Below are positions 18,254 through 26,396 of a stretch of 64,000 nt of DNA, piece by piece. Made by a program: the position numbers and the translations under genes. Origin of the DNA: Haliscomenobacter sp033763495. Lineage in GTDB: Bacteria > Bacteroidota > Bacteroidia > Chitinophagales > Saprospiraceae. The notes under the pieces were generated by a model. It was not told the origin of the DNA. It was given only the letters and a program-made list of their open reading frames with translations, and made no database searches. Within the stretch, counting starts at the first letter, position 1. Every line of letters begins with the position of its first letter. The stretch is from the NCBI RefSeq assembly GCF_033763495.1, contig NZ_JANRKL010000030.1, positions 11,861-75,860 on the forward strand. Direction: 5' to 3'.

Positions 18254-20392
18254 TTAAAAAGTTATCATCGCCAAAAACTCATCCTCCGTCAAAATTGTCA
18301 CCGTACCCAGCTCCCGAGCCTTTTTCAATTTTGACCCCGCCTCGTCACCTACTACCAGAATATCCAGGTTTTTGCTCACGGCGCTGATGTTTTTGGCACC
18401 CGCGGCTTCCGCTTTTTCCTGGGCTTCTTTGCGGCCCATTTTATTGAGGGTACCCGTAAAAAGGATGGTTTTGCCAGAAAATACGGCTCCTTCCGCAGCG
18501 ACTTTGGGGCGGTCTTCCTCGGTTTGTGTCATATTGACTCCCAGGGATTCCATTTCGCCCAGCATTTCGATGTTGGTCCAGACCTGGAAAAAATCGATGA
18601 TGTTTTTCGCTACAACTGGGCCAACGTCTTTGATTTTGGTAAAATCTTCAAATTGCCAGTCTTTGAGTTCCATCACATGGTTGATCTCCGCCGCAATCAG
18701 TTTGGATACCTTTTTGCCAAAGTGATGGATGCACAAGCTGTACAACAAGCGGTGAATGGGGTTTTTCTTGGCTTTTTCAATGGCCGCCTCCAGGTTGGCC
18801 GCCGATTTTGGGCCAAAGCCTTCCAACTGCGCCAATTGAGCGTAATCCAGTCGATACACGTCGGCAAAATTGGTAACCCAGCCCAGTTCATAAAAGCGCT
18901 CCACGATTTGTTTGCCCATGCCATCGATGTCCATGGCATCTTTGGAAACGTGGAAAATGATGCGTTGCAAATCCTGGGCGCCGCACACACAATTGGGGCA
19001 ACGCCAGGCAGCCTCCTCCCCTTCGCGCACCAGCTCTACCGGAATATCCGTGCTATTGACGGGACAAAATTGAGGGAAAACAATCGGCGTTTCACTGCCA
19101 TCCCTGAGTTCGTCCATCGCCTTGACGATGTAGGGAATCACATCCCCGGCGCGTTCAACCAGTACGGTATCGCCCAGGCGCAGGTCGCGACTGGTGATGA
19201 AATCTTCATTGTGTAGCGAAACGGAAGAAACGGTTACCCCGGCCAATTGCACCGGATCGAGTTTAGCAACTGGGGTGATCGATCCAATTTTGCCCACCTG
19301 GTATTCTACATTGAGCAATTTGGTGGTAGCCTGCTTGGCTTGAAACTTAAAAGCAATGGCCCAGCGGGGGTGGTGTGAGGTGAAACCCGAGCGTTCTTGC
19401 AGCTCCCGGCTGTTGACTTTGGCCACCATGCCGTCAATTTCATAGGCGTAGCCTTCGCGTTGTTGTTGCCAATAGTTGCAAAAGTCGATGACCTCCTGGA
19501 TGTTTTTGCAGAGTTTGCGTTCCTGAACGGGGACTTTAAAGCCCAGTTTTTCCAGGGTTTCCAAACTTTCCAAATGGGTCGAAAATTGACCCAAAACGTT
19601 GTTACCCTCTTTGTCTACGGCGTAACCCAGGGTGTAAATAAAGGCTTCAAGCCCACGTTTGGCAACCTCCTTGGGGTCTTTGATGCGCAGGCCTCCAGTG
19701 GCGGTATTGCGGGCATTGGCAAAAAGGGTGACGCCTTCAGCCGCGCGTTTGGCGTTCATTTTTTCAAAAATATCCTTGCGGATCAACACTTCACCACGCA
19801 ACTCTACGCGGTGGATGCCGTATTGGGAAAAAGCGGCTTTCAGGGGGATGGAGCGAATCACTTTGGCATTGTTGGTAATTTCTTCACCAATGACCCCATT
19901 GCCACGAGTGGCGGCGCGCACCAAAACATCATTTTCGTACACCAGCGCAATGCTGCCGCCGTCAAACTTGGGTTCGACCCCATAGGCCAGTTCGGTTTCT
20001 GGATCGATGTTCAAAAAACGTTTAATGGACGCATCCCAATCGTTGAGATCTTCGGCATTGTAGGAGTTCGCCAAAGAAAGCATGGGGGTCAGGTGTTCAA
20101 CCTGCGAAAATTCTTCGGTCAGATCTGCGGATACCCTTTGCGTTGGAGAGTCTGCGTTCAGCAGTTCCGGGTGCTCGGTTTCAATTTTTTCCAATTGCTT
20201 GAACAGCTGGTCGTATTCATAATCACTCAGCACGGGGTCATTCTGAATGTAATACCGCCATTCGTGGTAAATGATTAAGGCGCTCAAGTCGGCGTGTTGC
20301 TGGGCAGGGGCCTGGGTGTGTACTGCATGATCCGCCTGAAGGTAGGCCTTCGAGCGTTCGTACAGGGATTTTTGGTCAGATTGGGTGTACAT
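18254..20392 (-). CDS. ligA: NAD-dependent DNA ligase LigA
   Basis: Seals nicks in DNA using NAD+. Order of domains: Ia/adenylation with the lysine motif KFDGG (K142), OB fold (VGKIGSITPVAKLDPVQLAG), zinc finger, HhH domain (LAQLEGFGPKSAANL) and a C-terminal BRCT domain (SGKTILFTGTL). 712 residues, slightly longer than usual. The zinc finger is unusual: the first CxxC pair reads CPVN, so one cysteine is missing, while the second pair reads CPNCVC with one extra cysteine. This essential gene stands alone, with the T9SS gene upstream. Confidence 0.97.
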   Translation of the reverse strand: MYTQSDQKSLYERSKAYLQADHAVHTQAPAQQHADLSALIIYHEWRYYIQNDPVLSDYEYDQLFKQLEKIETEHPELLNADSPTQRVSADLTEEFSQVEHLTPMLSLANSYNAEDLNDWDASIKRFLNIDPETELAYGVEPKFDGGSIALVYENDVLVRAATRGNGVIGEEITNNAKVIRSIPLKAAFSQYGIHRVELRGEVLIRKDIFEKMNAKRAAEGVTLFANARNTATGGLRIKDPKEVAKRGLEAFIYTLGYAVDKEGNNVLGQFSTHLESLETLEKLGFKVPVQERKLCKNIQEVIDFCNYWQQQREGYAYEIDGMVAKVNSRELQERSGFTSHHPRWAIAFKFQAKQATTKLLNVEYQVGKIGSITPVAKLDPVQLAGVTVSSVSLHNEDFITSRDLRLGDTVLVERAGDVIPYIVKAMDELRDGSETPIVFPQFCPVNSTDIPVELVREGEEAAWRCPNCVCGAQDLQRIIFHVSKDAMDIDGMGKQIVERFYELGWVTNFADVYRLDYAQLAQLEGFGPKSAANLEAAIEKAKKNPIHRLLYSLCIHHFGKKVSKLIAAEINHVMELKDWQFEDFTKIKDVGPVVAKNIIDFFQVWTNIEMLGEMESLGVNMTQTEEDRPKVAAEGAVFSGKTILFTGTLNKMGRKEAQEKAEAAGAKNISAVSKNLDILVVGDEAGSKLKKARELGTVTILTEDEFLAMITF

Positions 20393-20416
20393 TGGATGAT
20401 GGCTTTAAGCATAAGC

Positions 20417-20450
20417 CAGTTCATCACCAAGCCTTATTGATGATGAACTG
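20417..20450. terminator. Hairpin upstream of ligA
   Basis: Perfect 10-bp arms CAGTTCATCA / TGATGAACTG, between the end of the T9SS gene (20510) and the ligA start (20392), both minus strand. No T run follows, so it could be a terminator, a leader hairpin or an operator. A minus-strand TAATTTTG at 20460-20467 is a possible -7 element for ligA, which would put the hairpin in the leader. Confidence 0.45.
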
Positions 20451-20509
20451 ACGCACATCCAAAATTAATCCTTTCTTTCGATTTTGGAAATTTAAAACTA
20501 TTTTTTGTT

Positions 20510-21346
20510 TTATTTTAACAATGAAATAGTTTTTGTTCGTTGGCCATCGCTGACCTGCACCCAATATTGTCCTTTTGGCAAGGCTTTGACATTCAGATCA
20601 ACCTGCGCAGTTTGGGCGGGCTGTTGCAGTTTTTTACTTTGGCGAATGCGCCCCTGTACATCCAGCAAATTGACCCAAAGTTGCTCATTTTCCAAGCTGC
20701 CCTCAATTTCTACCCTTGCCAATTCGACGGCAGGATTGGGGAATACTTTGATTTGAGCACTGAGAATTCTGTTCGAGGTCAGGCCAGTTGAAGTCGCTTC
20801 AATGAGGCTAAGCGTAGCTTTTACAGCATTATCCCTACCCGTACCACCATCGCCATTGACAGCCATTCCGGCAGCGTATACCTTCAAGTCGCCGGTACCC
20901 GCAGCAGGTGCAGTCCAAGGCATTTGAAAGGTGTTGGAAGTAGAGCGGCGGGATTGCTCGGCATATTGGCGGCCACCGAGGGTGACTATCCTTTGTCCCG
21001 CAGGTGCTGCACTAAAGGCACCTGCCTGGGCATTTGATTTGGCGTTCAATACCGTTGCCTGATAGCCATAACCTCCAGGAGTACCTGCTCCGGCCACAAT
21101 ACTGACCTGCATGGTGTATTTTTTCCCCGGAACATAGGTTGTGACAGGATTTGCACCATCCAGCATAGCAATCTCTACAGTGGGATTATAAGTGCCAGTA
21201 CCGTGGCAATCCCCACAATAACTGTCTCCAATCGGTGAACCGGTTCGGTCAGTTCCCTGATTTTGGGCAGCCCCGGAGGCGTTGCTGCTCAAAGCAATCC
21301 AGATTGCAGATAATAAAGTGCAAAGGACAAGTACAGATTTTTTCAT
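20510..21346 (-). CDS. T9SS-secreted protein with a CxxCH motif (choice-of-anchor V type)
   Basis: A signal peptide (MKKSVLVLCTLLSAIWIALS) precedes a segment with DSYCGDCHGTGTYNP, where CGDCH is a CxxCH haem-type motif. A beta-sandwich follows (YVPGKKYTMQVSI, GYGYQATVLN) like the choice-of-anchor V / reeler-like domains found behind such motifs in Bacteroidota. The last ~80 residues are a T9SS type A tail (VFPNPAVELARVEIEG ... KTISLLK). Function unknown; one haem may be bound, but similar CxxCH motifs in this family may not carry haem. Confidence 0.75.
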   Translation of the reverse strand: MKKSVLVLCTLLSAIWIALSSNASGAAQNQGTDRTGSPIGDSYCGDCHGTGTYNPTVEIAMLDGANPVTTYVPGKKYTMQVSIVAGAGTPGGYGYQATVLNAKSNAQAGAFSAAPAGQRIVTLGGRQYAEQSRRSTSNTFQMPWTAPAAGTGDLKVYAAGMAVNGDGGTGRDNAVKATLSLIEATSTGLTSNRILSAQIKVFPNPAVELARVEIEGSLENEQLWVNLLDVQGRIRQSKKLQQPAQTAQVDLNVKALPKGQYWVQVSDGQRTKTISLLK

Positions 21347-21469
21347 GATTTGACTTTAGTTGAACCTACTTAACAAGCTTTCAGACTAAACCCAAACTCC
21401 AAAGTTTAAACATTGGTTGTATGGGTACATTGATTTTTTTGCAAAATGTTATTGCCAGACAAAAGCAGG

Positions 21470-22021
21470 TTAAAAAAATATGCCATCCTCAGGGTTTTTA
21501 CCTTTTACCCCCCGGAAATGATTCAGGATGACTTCGAAGTCCTGTTCCTTATTGCCAGTGGGGTAAAAAGGCTCGGTAAAAGTCACCGTTTTGGTGCCAA
21601 AATCGAGGATCACCATGACGAGCGGCACTTTGGCCCCCAATGCGATGTAATAAAACCCGGATTTGAATTCATCGACCCGTTTCCGGGTACCTTCGGGCGT
21701 GATGGTGATGATAAAATCAGATTTGGAGTTGAAAATATCCACTACGGCATCTACGTAATTGTTGTTTTTGCTCCGATCGACCGGGTAACCACCGAGTGCG
21801 CGAAAAATCCAGCCAATGGGCGGTTTAAACAAGGAAGACTTGCCCAAAAATTTTGCATCAACCCCACGAATGTTACGCAGCAATAACCCCATGGGGAAAT
21901 CCCAATTGGAAGTATGCGGAGCAACCACCAGAATGTACTTTCTTAAATGTTTGGGAAAATCACCAATCAGTTTCCAACCCCAGAGTTTGAAATAAATAAA
22001 AGAAGAAATGGCTGCCCACAT
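21470..22021 (-). CDS. PlsC-like 1-acyl-glycerol-3-phosphate acyltransferase family protein
   Basis: The HX4D catalytic motif is HTSNWD (H36-D41). The block FLGKSSLFKPPIGWIFRALG and the PEGTRKRVDEFKSGF block (acyltransferase motif III) follow in the right order. At 183 residues it is a short member of the family with one N-terminal hydrophobic stretch (WAAISSFIYFKLWGWKLIG). Likely acylates a lipid at the inner membrane; the acceptor is not known. Separated by 68 bp from the serine deaminase gene on the same strand. Confidence 0.8.
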   Translation of the reverse strand: MWAAISSFIYFKLWGWKLIGDFPKHLRKYILVVAPHTSNWDFPMGLLLRNIRGVDAKFLGKSSLFKPPIGWIFRALGGYPVDRSKNNNYVDAVVDIFNSKSDFIITITPEGTRKRVDEFKSGFYYIALGAKVPLVMVILDFGTKTVTFTEPFYPTGNKEQDFEVILNHFRGVKGKNPEDGIFF

Positions 22022-22089
22022 AAATGCTCAATTTTAAATGGAAAGATAAAAGAAAAAAAAGAACAATAGTGATGGTCTTTTGAATCAAC

Positions 22090-23520
22090 TCAACATTCTG
22101 GCAGTGCAATGGCGATGTTGACCGCCAGGCCTCCCAGGCTGGTTTCTTTGTATTTGTGGTTCATGTCTTGCGAGGTTTCCCACATGGTTTTGATCACAGC
22201 GTCCAGGGTTACCTTGGCTTTTGAGGGATCACTCTCCATGGCGATTTTAGCCGCCATGATCGCCTTTACTGCCCCCATCGAATTGCGTTCAATGCAGGGG
22301 ACTTGTACCAGACCACCCACCGGATCACAGGTCAAACCCAGGTGGTGTTCCATGGCAATTTCAGCCGCCATCAAAGCCTGATCGGGGGTAGCGCCCAAAC
22401 ATTCGGCGAGTGCTGCAGCGGCCATCGCACTGGATACTCCAATTTCAGCCTGGCACCCCCCCATGGCGGCGCTGATGGTTGAACCTTGTTTGAACAAAGC
22501 CCCAACTTGCCCGGCAACCAGCAGAAACCGAACTATGTCTTCATTCTTGGCCAGGGGTTTGGCAAAACAGAGGTAGTACATCAATACCGATGGAATCACT
22601 CCCGCTGCACCATTGGTGGGGGCAGTGACGATGCGGCCAAAATTGGCATTTTCCTCATTGACGGCCATGGCAAAACAGCCAATCCACTTTACGACTTCCG
22701 AAAAACCAATGCGGCTAAAGCGAATGCACTGGATCCATTCCTGGGCAGAGGCATACTCCCCGTCAGCAAGCAATTTCTGGTTGATGTTAAAAGCCCGGCG
22801 CGCAACGTCCAGACCACCCGGCAACATGCCCTCGGTATGGCAACCCCGATAAATGGCGTCCAACATGACCGACCATATCCTGAGCAGTCGCTCGTCGATT
22901 TCCGCCTTGCTCAGGAAGTTTTTTTCATTCTCGTAAACGATGTCCGAAATTCTGCACTTGCGCTGCTTGCACCACTGAGTGAGGTCAGCACCACTGGTTA
23001 TGACATAAGGCACTTCATTTTCTTCACGCAGGGGGGTATTTTCTTCCCCTTCTTTGACCACAAAACCTCCGCCGATCGAATAATAGGTGCTTTGATGGAT
23101 GCTGTTGCCTTCTGCGTCAAAAGCATTCAATTGCATGCCATTGGCGTGGTAAGGCAACATTTGATAGCCGCGAAAGTGGATCTCGTGTTCGGGATCAAAG
23201 GCGATGGGGTGGGTTCCGCCCAACTTGAGTTGTTTGTGTTCCAGGATTTGCTCGGGTAGAGATTTTACCTCTACAACCGGTACCGTCACCGGGTCTTTTC
23301 CGCTCAAGCCCATAAGGATGGCAATATCGGTGCCGTGGCCCTTACCCGTTAAAGCCAGAGACCCATAGAGCAAAACCTCTAATTTCCGGGTTTTTTCGAG
23401 CAGGAATTGTTCGTTCAACTCTTTTACAAAACGCTCTGCGGCCCGCCACGGGCCAAGGGTATGGGAACTGGAGGGCCCCACCCCAATTTTGAGCATGTCA
23501 AATACACTGATGAATTCCAT
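22090..23520 (-). CDS. sdaA: L-serine ammonia-lyase (single-chain, iron-sulfur)
   Basis: Converts L-serine to pyruvate and ammonia. The N-terminal beta domain carries the family signature KIGVGPSSSHTLGPW. The C-terminal alpha domain has the cluster-region motifs NEENANFGRIVTAPTNGAAG, GGCQAEIGVSSAMAAAAL and LTCDPVGGLVQVPCIERN, with cysteines for a [4Fe-4S] cluster. 476 residues, the usual size of the fused form. The gene has no linked serine transporter here; the TPR gene lies 20 bp upstream of it on the same strand. Confidence 0.95.
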   Translation of the reverse strand: MEFISVFDMLKIGVGPSSSHTLGPWRAAERFVKELNEQFLLEKTRKLEVLLYGSLALTGKGHGTDIAILMGLSGKDPVTVPVVEVKSLPEQILEHKQLKLGGTHPIAFDPEHEIHFRGYQMLPYHANGMQLNAFDAEGNSIHQSTYYSIGGGFVVKEGEENTPLREENEVPYVITSGADLTQWCKQRKCRISDIVYENEKNFLSKAEIDERLLRIWSVMLDAIYRGCHTEGMLPGGLDVARRAFNINQKLLADGEYASAQEWIQCIRFSRIGFSEVVKWIGCFAMAVNEENANFGRIVTAPTNGAAGVIPSVLMYYLCFAKPLAKNEDIVRFLLVAGQVGALFKQGSTISAAMGGCQAEIGVSSAMAAAALAECLGATPDQALMAAEIAMEHHLGLTCDPVGGLVQVPCIERNSMGAVKAIMAAKIAMESDPSKAKVTLDAVIKTMWETSQDMNHKYKETSLGGLAVNIAIALPEC

Positions 23521-23540
23521 TTGGTTAGGCGCTTAAGTAA

Positions 23541-24812
23541 TTATCTGTTAAGGCTGACTTTCAATTTTTCAATGTAATCGTTCAAGGTAGCACTAAACAT
23601 TGGAACCAGGGTAGTGGGGAGTCGGGTTTCTAGTGCAGCCATCAAGGCTTTGGCGTCGTCGGTTTTGCCCAACTCGATCAATTGGAAAATGGCGTTGGCG
23701 TAGCCGATGCGGTAAAAATTGAGTTGATTGACCAGGTCAGGACTATTATTAATGGCGGCCTGCTGCTGGGGTAAACTGCTGAGGTTGAAGTTGCGGAGGT
23801 AATCCGCTGCGTTTTTGGTTTTTTGGGCGTCACAAGGTTTGAGTTTTTGCACCAGAACCCCAAATTCCAAATGGCTATCCAGATACAACAAGTCATCCTT
23901 GGAGAAACCTGCCGTAAAAAATATGTCACTGGCAAACTGATTGCCAATAATGACTTGTAAAAGTACGTATTCGCTGCGCAACAAGAAGTCGCCGTTGATC
24001 AGTTCAGGGATGTCCCACTCGAAGGTTTTGTCATTGCCACAATCACTGCTGCTGATTTTTGCGGAAACGGGCCCTGGTTTCCAGCTTACCAAATTGGGAA
24101 TGGCATCAATGCTGACTCCTTCCCGCAAGGTGGCATTGCTGGCATATGCGGCCAGGTAGAGGCAGTACCAATCGGTATTGAGGAGGTTGACATCGACAAT
24201 TTGTACATCTAAACGCAGGTTTTCCACCGTTTGCAGGTAAAAAAGTGGGTATGAAAAATTGTCGCCCGAGCTGAACAGGATGGCATCTTTGGTGCAAGAA
24301 TTGAGCAAATTCCGTCCCAGTTCCAAACTTGGCTCCAGGTAAGCGCCCTTACTTTTGCCTTGCCGAAATGCCCAGCGGGCCGAATCGGGCAGGTTTTGAG
24401 CCAGGTAACCCATGGCCAGGCCTCCCCATACGGAGCCCAATTTGGAATAAGGATCTAGGGCCAATTTTTCCCCCTTGTAGCGCGGCGACAAGCGGATGCA
24501 TTGCTCCAGGTGCTGGCTGATTTGGGCTACAGTTTTGCGGTTGCTGCTGGCCACCCAGGTCGCTTCAGCGGCATTGACCCGATCGAGCGCATTGGCCAGG
24601 TAGTAATGGATTTCAGGGTTGTTGGGCTGGCTAAGCAGGGCTTGTTGGAGCTGCTGAGCGGCTTGGGTCATGTTTTGGGTGGCGTACTCCTTTTTAAATT
24701 CGGCCTTGGCGGAGGCCAGGAGGGTGGCGGCGCTTTGGGCAATAGTAACCAGGTTAGTGCTAAGGTTACAAAATACAATCAAGCTGATGTAGATGGAAAA
24801 TTTGGCGTTCAT
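23541..24812 (-). CDS. Secreted TPR protein related to the tail of DUF2723 proteins
   Basis: A signal peptide (ISLIVFCNLSTNLVTIAQS) is followed by TPR-like helices (AAQQLQQALLSQPNNPEIHYYLANALD). The middle reads ILFSSGDNFSYPLFYLQTVE ... VDVNLLNTDWY, which closely resembles the soluble C-terminal part of DUF2723 membrane proteins (GDNDTFPLWYLQ ... NLSLLNTDWY), but the multi-TM part is absent. It may be a stand-alone periplasmic version of that domain. Function unknown. Separated from the serine deaminase gene by 20 bp, same strand. Confidence 0.6.
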   Translation of the reverse strand: MNAKFSIYISLIVFCNLSTNLVTIAQSAATLLASAKAEFKKEYATQNMTQAAQQLQQALLSQPNNPEIHYYLANALDRVNAAEATWVASSNRKTVAQISQHLEQCIRLSPRYKGEKLALDPYSKLGSVWGGLAMGYLAQNLPDSARWAFRQGKSKGAYLEPSLELGRNLLNSCTKDAILFSSGDNFSYPLFYLQTVENLRLDVQIVDVNLLNTDWYCLYLAAYASNATLREGVSIDAIPNLVSWKPGPVSAKISSSDCGNDKTFEWDIPELINGDFLLRSEYVLLQVIIGNQFASDIFFTAGFSKDDLLYLDSHLEFGVLVQKLKPCDAQKTKNAADYLRNFNLSSLPQQQAAINNSPDLVNQLNFYRIGYANAIFQLIELGKTDDAKALMAALETRLPTTLVPMFSATLNDYIEKLKVSLNR

Positions 24813-24900
24813 CGGGTTGAAAATTTGTGTAAAGATGGTGGAATTTCAGAGGAAGTGGTAGTTTAAAGCTTAGGATTTTTGGGCGGCTTCGCCGCTTGGT

Positions 24901-25006
24901 TTTTTCACCACCTAAGAAACCTAAGGCACTAAAGGGGCACCTAAGAGATAACGCTTTTTTTCCTTAGGTGCTCCTTTAGTGCCTTAGGTTTCTTAGGTGG
25001 TGAAAA
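24901..25006. repeat. Long inverted repeat, copy 1 (inside-out form)
   Basis: Arms of about 44 bp (24901-24945 and 24963-25006) are nearly perfect reverse complements built on CACCACCTAAGAAACC. The order of the arm is the reverse of copies 2-4: here the GTGGTGAAAA end faces outward. A small hairpin GGCGGCTTCGCCGC sits outside at 24882-24895; in the other copies an equivalent small GC hairpin lies in the loop. Next to the stop of the GxxExxY gene. Confidence 0.9.
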
Positions 25007-25012
25007 AATAAA

Positions 25013-25420
25013 TCACTTAAGTTCCCGATAATAATCGTTCACAAAGGATTTCTTTCCATTTTTCACAATGCTTGTGCAATTGAAATTAACGAGTAGGCCT
25101 TTTGGTATTTTCAACAACTTCATATAGGTTAACACTTGAGCATCGTGAACGGGTAATATTGCTTCAACGGACTTGAGTTCAATAATGATACAATCTTCGA
25201 CAACAAAATCAGGTCTTAACTCTGCATCAAGCGTCATTCCTCCGTAAGTAATAGGAATCGTTAACTGGGATATATAATTTACTTTCCGCAAATCTAGTTC
25301 ATGTGCCAAACACTTGTGATAAACACTTTCCAGCAGACCTGGTCCTAAAGCCTTATGAACATTGATGAATGCTCCAGTCAATGTATATTCTAAATCGCAG
25401 ATAAATTGCCTCGTCAGCAT
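25013..25420 (-). CDS. GxxExxY family protein
   Basis: The family signature is visible as GLLESVYHKCLAHEL, preceded by GAFINVHKALGPG. A PD-(D/E)xK-like core follows (LRPDFVVEDCIIIELKSVEAI), so a nuclease fold is likely. 135 residues, normal. The biological role of this common family is not established; genes are often found next to repeats, as here, where its stop lies 6 bp from a long inverted repeat. Confidence 0.85.
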   Translation of the reverse strand: MLTRQFICDLEYTLTGAFINVHKALGPGLLESVYHKCLAHELDLRKVNYISQLTIPITYGGMTLDAELRPDFVVEDCIIIELKSVEAILPVHDAQVLTYMKLLKIPKGLLVNFNCTSIVKNGKKSFVNDYYRELK

Positions 25421-25465
25421 TGGATTTTATTTTCTAATGTTTAAAATTTGATTCCCTTTCGATGC

Positions 25466-26170
25466 TCACTGCCCCGCTATCGCCAGCGTAGCCATGCTCA
25501 GCTTCAAGCCCGGCACCTCCAATAACTGCAAAGCCGCAGCCTCCAAGGTCGCCCCCGTCGTCAACACATCATCCACCAATAAAATATGCTTCCCTTCCAA
25601 TTGCTCCGCCTTCCGCACCTGAAAAGCAGTACTGACATTGTCAAAGCGACTCATCCGCGATTTTTGGGTTTGGGTATTGGTATAGGCCACCCTGCGTAGG
25701 TATTGTTCCGCATAAACCACGCCCATACCCTGGGCCAGGCCCGCTGCAATACAGGCACTTTGATTGTAGCCCCGCTGCCGCTGCCGTCGGGGATGTAAGG
25801 GAATTGGGATGATCAAGTCTATGGATTCAAAAAGAGGAGTGTTGCGCAGGGTTTCTCCGAACATGATCCCCAGTCTGATTCCTACTTCCTGATTGCCGCC
25901 GTATTTCAATTGGTGTATCAGTGCCTGTACCCTTCCTCCTTTGACAAAGTGGAGCATGGCAGCACCAGATTCCAGGGGCACCCGACCCCAAAACCTTTCG
26001 GTAAAGGCGTTGTCAACATCCAGATGCTGATCGGTGTAGGGCAGTTCACAAAGGCATTGTAAACAAATCAGGCTTTGCCTAGGCAGGGCATTTTCTTCAC
26101 AAGCAGGGCAAAGACGAGGATAAAGCAGGCCGATAAGGTTATCGATCCATTCAAGAGCGGTGCTAAACAT
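25466..26170 (-). CDS. ComF family phosphoribosyltransferase-like protein
   Basis: An N-terminal zinc finger (CPACEEN ... CLQCLCELP) precedes a phosphoribosyltransferase domain with the PRPP-binding motif LLVDDVLTTGAT. The segment HPRRQRQRGYNQSACIA is characteristic of ComF/GntX proteins. 234 residues. ComF acts in DNA uptake in naturally transformable bacteria; here it may do that or another nucleotide-related job. A minus-strand TATATTTG at 26248-26255 is a candidate -7 promoter element. Confidence 0.88.
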   Translation of the reverse strand: MFSTALEWIDNLIGLLYPRLCPACEENALPRQSLICLQCLCELPYTDQHLDVDNAFTERFWGRVPLESGAAMLHFVKGGRVQALIHQLKYGGNQEVGIRLGIMFGETLRNTPLFESIDLIIPIPLHPRRQRQRGYNQSACIAAGLAQGMGVVYAEQYLRRVAYTNTQTQKSRMSRFDNVSTAFQVRKAEQLEGKHILLVDDVLTTGATLEAAALQLLEVPGLKLSMATLAIAGQ

Positions 26171-26396
26171 GGTAATGGCTTTCGCGGTGGAAGAATGTGG
26201 TTTTCGCGAAAGGAGGTGTAAATAAGAGCAGAAGGCAACAATATTTACAAATATAAAGCAAGTTATCTAATCTGGCAGTAGATAAATTGTAAATTCCATT
26301 TAAAATACCGAATTTGCTGAATGTATAACTTTAACTAGAATCCCACAAAACATAGGTTGCTCCCCTTGACTCGACTGTTTATCTAAATCCGACCAC

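Noticed and set aside
18524..19216. 230-residue open frame opposite ligA, and 19397-20278 likewise
   Set aside because: Both are antisense shadows of a strongly conserved ligA gene.
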